Part shown: in pieces, positions 20,824 through 22,500 of the stretch
Position numbering within the stretch: position 1 is the first letter of the stretch
How the letters are laid out: every line of letters starts with the position of its first letter
DNA from: Botryococcus braunii
Taxonomy: Eukaryota; Chlorophyta; Trebouxiophyceae
Length of the DNA stretch: 22,500 nt
Reading direction: 5' to 3'
Assembly (NCBI GenBank): GCA_002005505.1
Contig: MVGU01001497.1
Location: 1-22,500 of the forward strand
Notes under the pieces: model-generated
The model's database searches: none
What the model was told of the DNA's origin: nothing
The model's input: only the letters and a program-made list of their open reading frames with translations
Position numbers and translations under genes: made by a program

Positions 20824-22103
20824 CTAAACTTGCTAATGTTGCGAACTAATCATACGTGCAGCGCTTTGAGTGGTACGAAGCACAAAAGTCTTCGCATTTA
20901 CAGCGCTAGCGAAAAGATGTGTGACGTAGGTCCTGCCCACAAATTAACACAATTTCGAAAACAAACAATAACATAGGTCCAGGAAGCGTTTGGCAGAGTT
21001 AATGAGGAGGCCTAAGGCCTAATCCAACCCAAATTTGATTTCGCCCCAATTGTTCAAAAAACAGGTGCCACTAAAAACGCCCACCCTGGCTCTGGAGCTC
21101 TTTCGAGACAATACCACAAAGCAAGTCTTGGAGAAGGCCCTTGAACTTGTATGGCCTGTACAGGCCATACAAGTGCTTACTCATTTTTTCGTTTAGCCCC
21201 TTCAGGGTCATGACCTGATCAGGTTCAGCTAGCTGGTGGGCGATGTACAGAGGACTACTTCCACGCAGCCAGCTTTGGCTTGATCAGAGCGACCTTCCCC
21301 TCGCGCATCGGTTTACAGCTAAATGCCTGTCCTCCTGTATGTATATGTATATGTCTATGTCCTCTCCTCCTGTATGTCTACTATAGTATACTCTGTCAAT
21401 TGGCGAAACTGGCGTGAGCTACGGCCAGTAATGGGCCAGTTCTAACTGTCGCCTTCGCCATCGCCTGCCATACTGTTGGTGGACAGACTTCATTCTGTCA
21501 AAACTCGTTAAGGGGATTGCTTGGATTACGCACAATAAAACCTAGCATATCAGTGTAAGTGCTCGCATGGATAATGCAACGGGCACTAAAACACTTGAGA
21601 GCCCCCATAAGAAGTTTGAAGTAAAAAGATTACAGCAAGTTGTTAAAAACCTACACGTGATCCATCTTCCTAGAAAGGACTCCTGCGTCCAGACAGGGCC
21701 CGTTTCAATACTTTTCAGGGAACATGTTCAAGCAACCTAAATTTTCTGCTTGAAGAAAGCGACGCTTCTCAACCATCGGAAGCCAAATCAGGAAAATTGT
21801 GGACAGGGAATATCATAGATGCAGGCGGGGAGTTCCCATGGAAGCGCACTGTTCAACTACATTTGTACAAGTAGGTGAACATGTCCTTACGATTTCCTCT
21901 GTTACCTGCAACCCAAGGCTCTGCTAGCCACATGACTTCCAACTTTGTGCTTTTCGCATGCGAACACCACTTTTTTTGTAGATGACGAGCGGCGCACACA
22001 TGGCATGCATATTGCCGCATCTATAGGCAAGCAAGCAAGCTCATACTCAAAGCCTTCACCGACCGGCTGGGCGGTCAGCCATTAAAACAGAAAGAAGGTG
22101 CAC
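20824..22103. other. Interval without firmly supported exons
   Basis: Probably introns of the unrecognised minus-strand gene if that gene extends right. One minus-strand stretch, 22038-21892, lies between a possible acceptor (ctatag) and donor (ttgcag/gtaaca) and is open in two frames, so it cannot be assigned. A small 'aggcct' repeat sits at about 21008-21020. The palindrome at 21145-21174 is the clearest structure. Confidence 0.4.
21145..21174. repeat. 30-base perfect palindrome without spacer
   Basis: 'acttgtatggcctgt' is followed at once by its exact reverse complement, centred between 21159 and 21160 on a TGTACA core. Confidence 0.95.
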
Positions 22104-22275
22104 CTTCATCCGTTCCGCTGGGCAGACTCCCGCAAATTATTGTGAAGAGCACGCCGCAGCTTTTGGAAACTGACATCCGAAAGCTGGTGCTGCCACGGAC
22201 CTCCACGTCCAAGAGGCGTGCGGCGCAAAGACGGTACTGCGGTCGCAGAGTCGCTTCCCGGACCTTCCTGTTGTC
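22104..22275 (-). CDS. Possible exon of the unrecognised minus-strand gene
   Basis: Between an acceptor (cctgtag) and a donor (gatgaag/gtgcac) one minus-strand frame is open for 57 codons and ends in phase 1, which matches the entry phase of exon 20823-20760. The segment is richer in G+C than its surroundings, and about two thirds of its third positions are G or C. It reads RKVREATLRPQYRLCAARLL then DVEVRGSTSFRMSVSKSCGV. Two other frames over the same bases are also open, including one on the plus strand (22142-22378), so the frame is not certain. From 22276 to the end only the palindrome at 22449 is seen. Confidence 0.3.
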
Positions 22276-22448
22276 CTACAGGCCCCATGAGCAGAAATGG
22301 AGGTCAGGGAAGTATGTACATGCAAACTTGAACGCAAAAACGGATAAGGTGCATTTCGGCCTTCTCCAAATGCATTAGGTTCTGGCTGGGGGAGAGCCGA
22401 ATTTCAACTTGCGAATTTGACTGGGACGTTGCATCAAATGCAGCCACA

Positions 22449-22480
22449 CATGTACAGCACTTGTACAAGTGCTGTACATG
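22449..22480. repeat. 32-base perfect palindrome without spacer
   Basis: 'catgtacagcacttgt' is followed directly by its exact reverse complement, again centred on TGTACA. Symmetry resumes beyond a 4-base offset (acacatg / catgtgt), so the full structure is about 40 bases. Confidence 0.95.
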
Positions 22481-22500
22481 CATGTGTACTTCATCTTGGG

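Noticed and set aside
21255..21308. Short minus-strand frame reading MREGKVALIKPKLAAWK
   Set aside because: Only 17 codons before a stop, with no splice partner; it may be a repeat fragment but cannot be supported.

Overview
This looks like nuclear DNA of a eukaryote. Genes are split by GT-AG introns of about 90 to 1,600 bases, coding exons are G/C-rich at third positions, and long microsatellites ((GT)n, (CT)n/(GA)n, poly-C/poly-G) sit mostly inside introns. The flippase resembles plant-type P4-ATPases more than animal ones, so a green alga or another microalga is my best guess. That is inference; no ribosomal or organelle marker is present. I see no bacterial operon, tRNA, rRNA or CRISPR array.

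Layout. (1) 503-5580, minus strand: nine exons of the N-terminal third of a P4-type ATPase (phospholipid flippase), continuing off the left edge before its phosphorylation motif. (2) 5581-7545: non-coding, with several inverted repeats and a (CT)n tract. (3) 7976-8980: an intron-bearing, cysteine-rich unit on the plus strand, followed about 30 bases later by a second copy that lacks all three introns and carries stops. (4) 8981-10530: a zone of palindromes and hairpins, including a 44-base perfect palindrome and a possible 507-base element with terminal inverted repeats. (5) 10564-14827, plus strand: a complete five-exon gene for a membrane RING-CH (MARCH-like) E3 ubiquitin ligase with two C-terminal membrane helices; its introns carry minisatellites. 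(6) 14828-17340: a diverged tandem duplication and a weak two-exon model. (7) 17381-19470: a (GT)n tract, a 26/52-base array, a 24-base array and a long hairpin. (8) 19621-20823, minus strand: an unrecognised gene of at least five phase-consistent exons, possibly with a further exon at 22104-22275.

The three main genes do not form an obvious pathway. Flippases and membrane RING-CH ligases both act in endomembranes, but adjacency means little in such a genome. The most unusual observations are the precise intron-less copy beside its intron-bearing twin, and the number of perfect, spacer-free palindromes of 22 to 44 bases outside genes.
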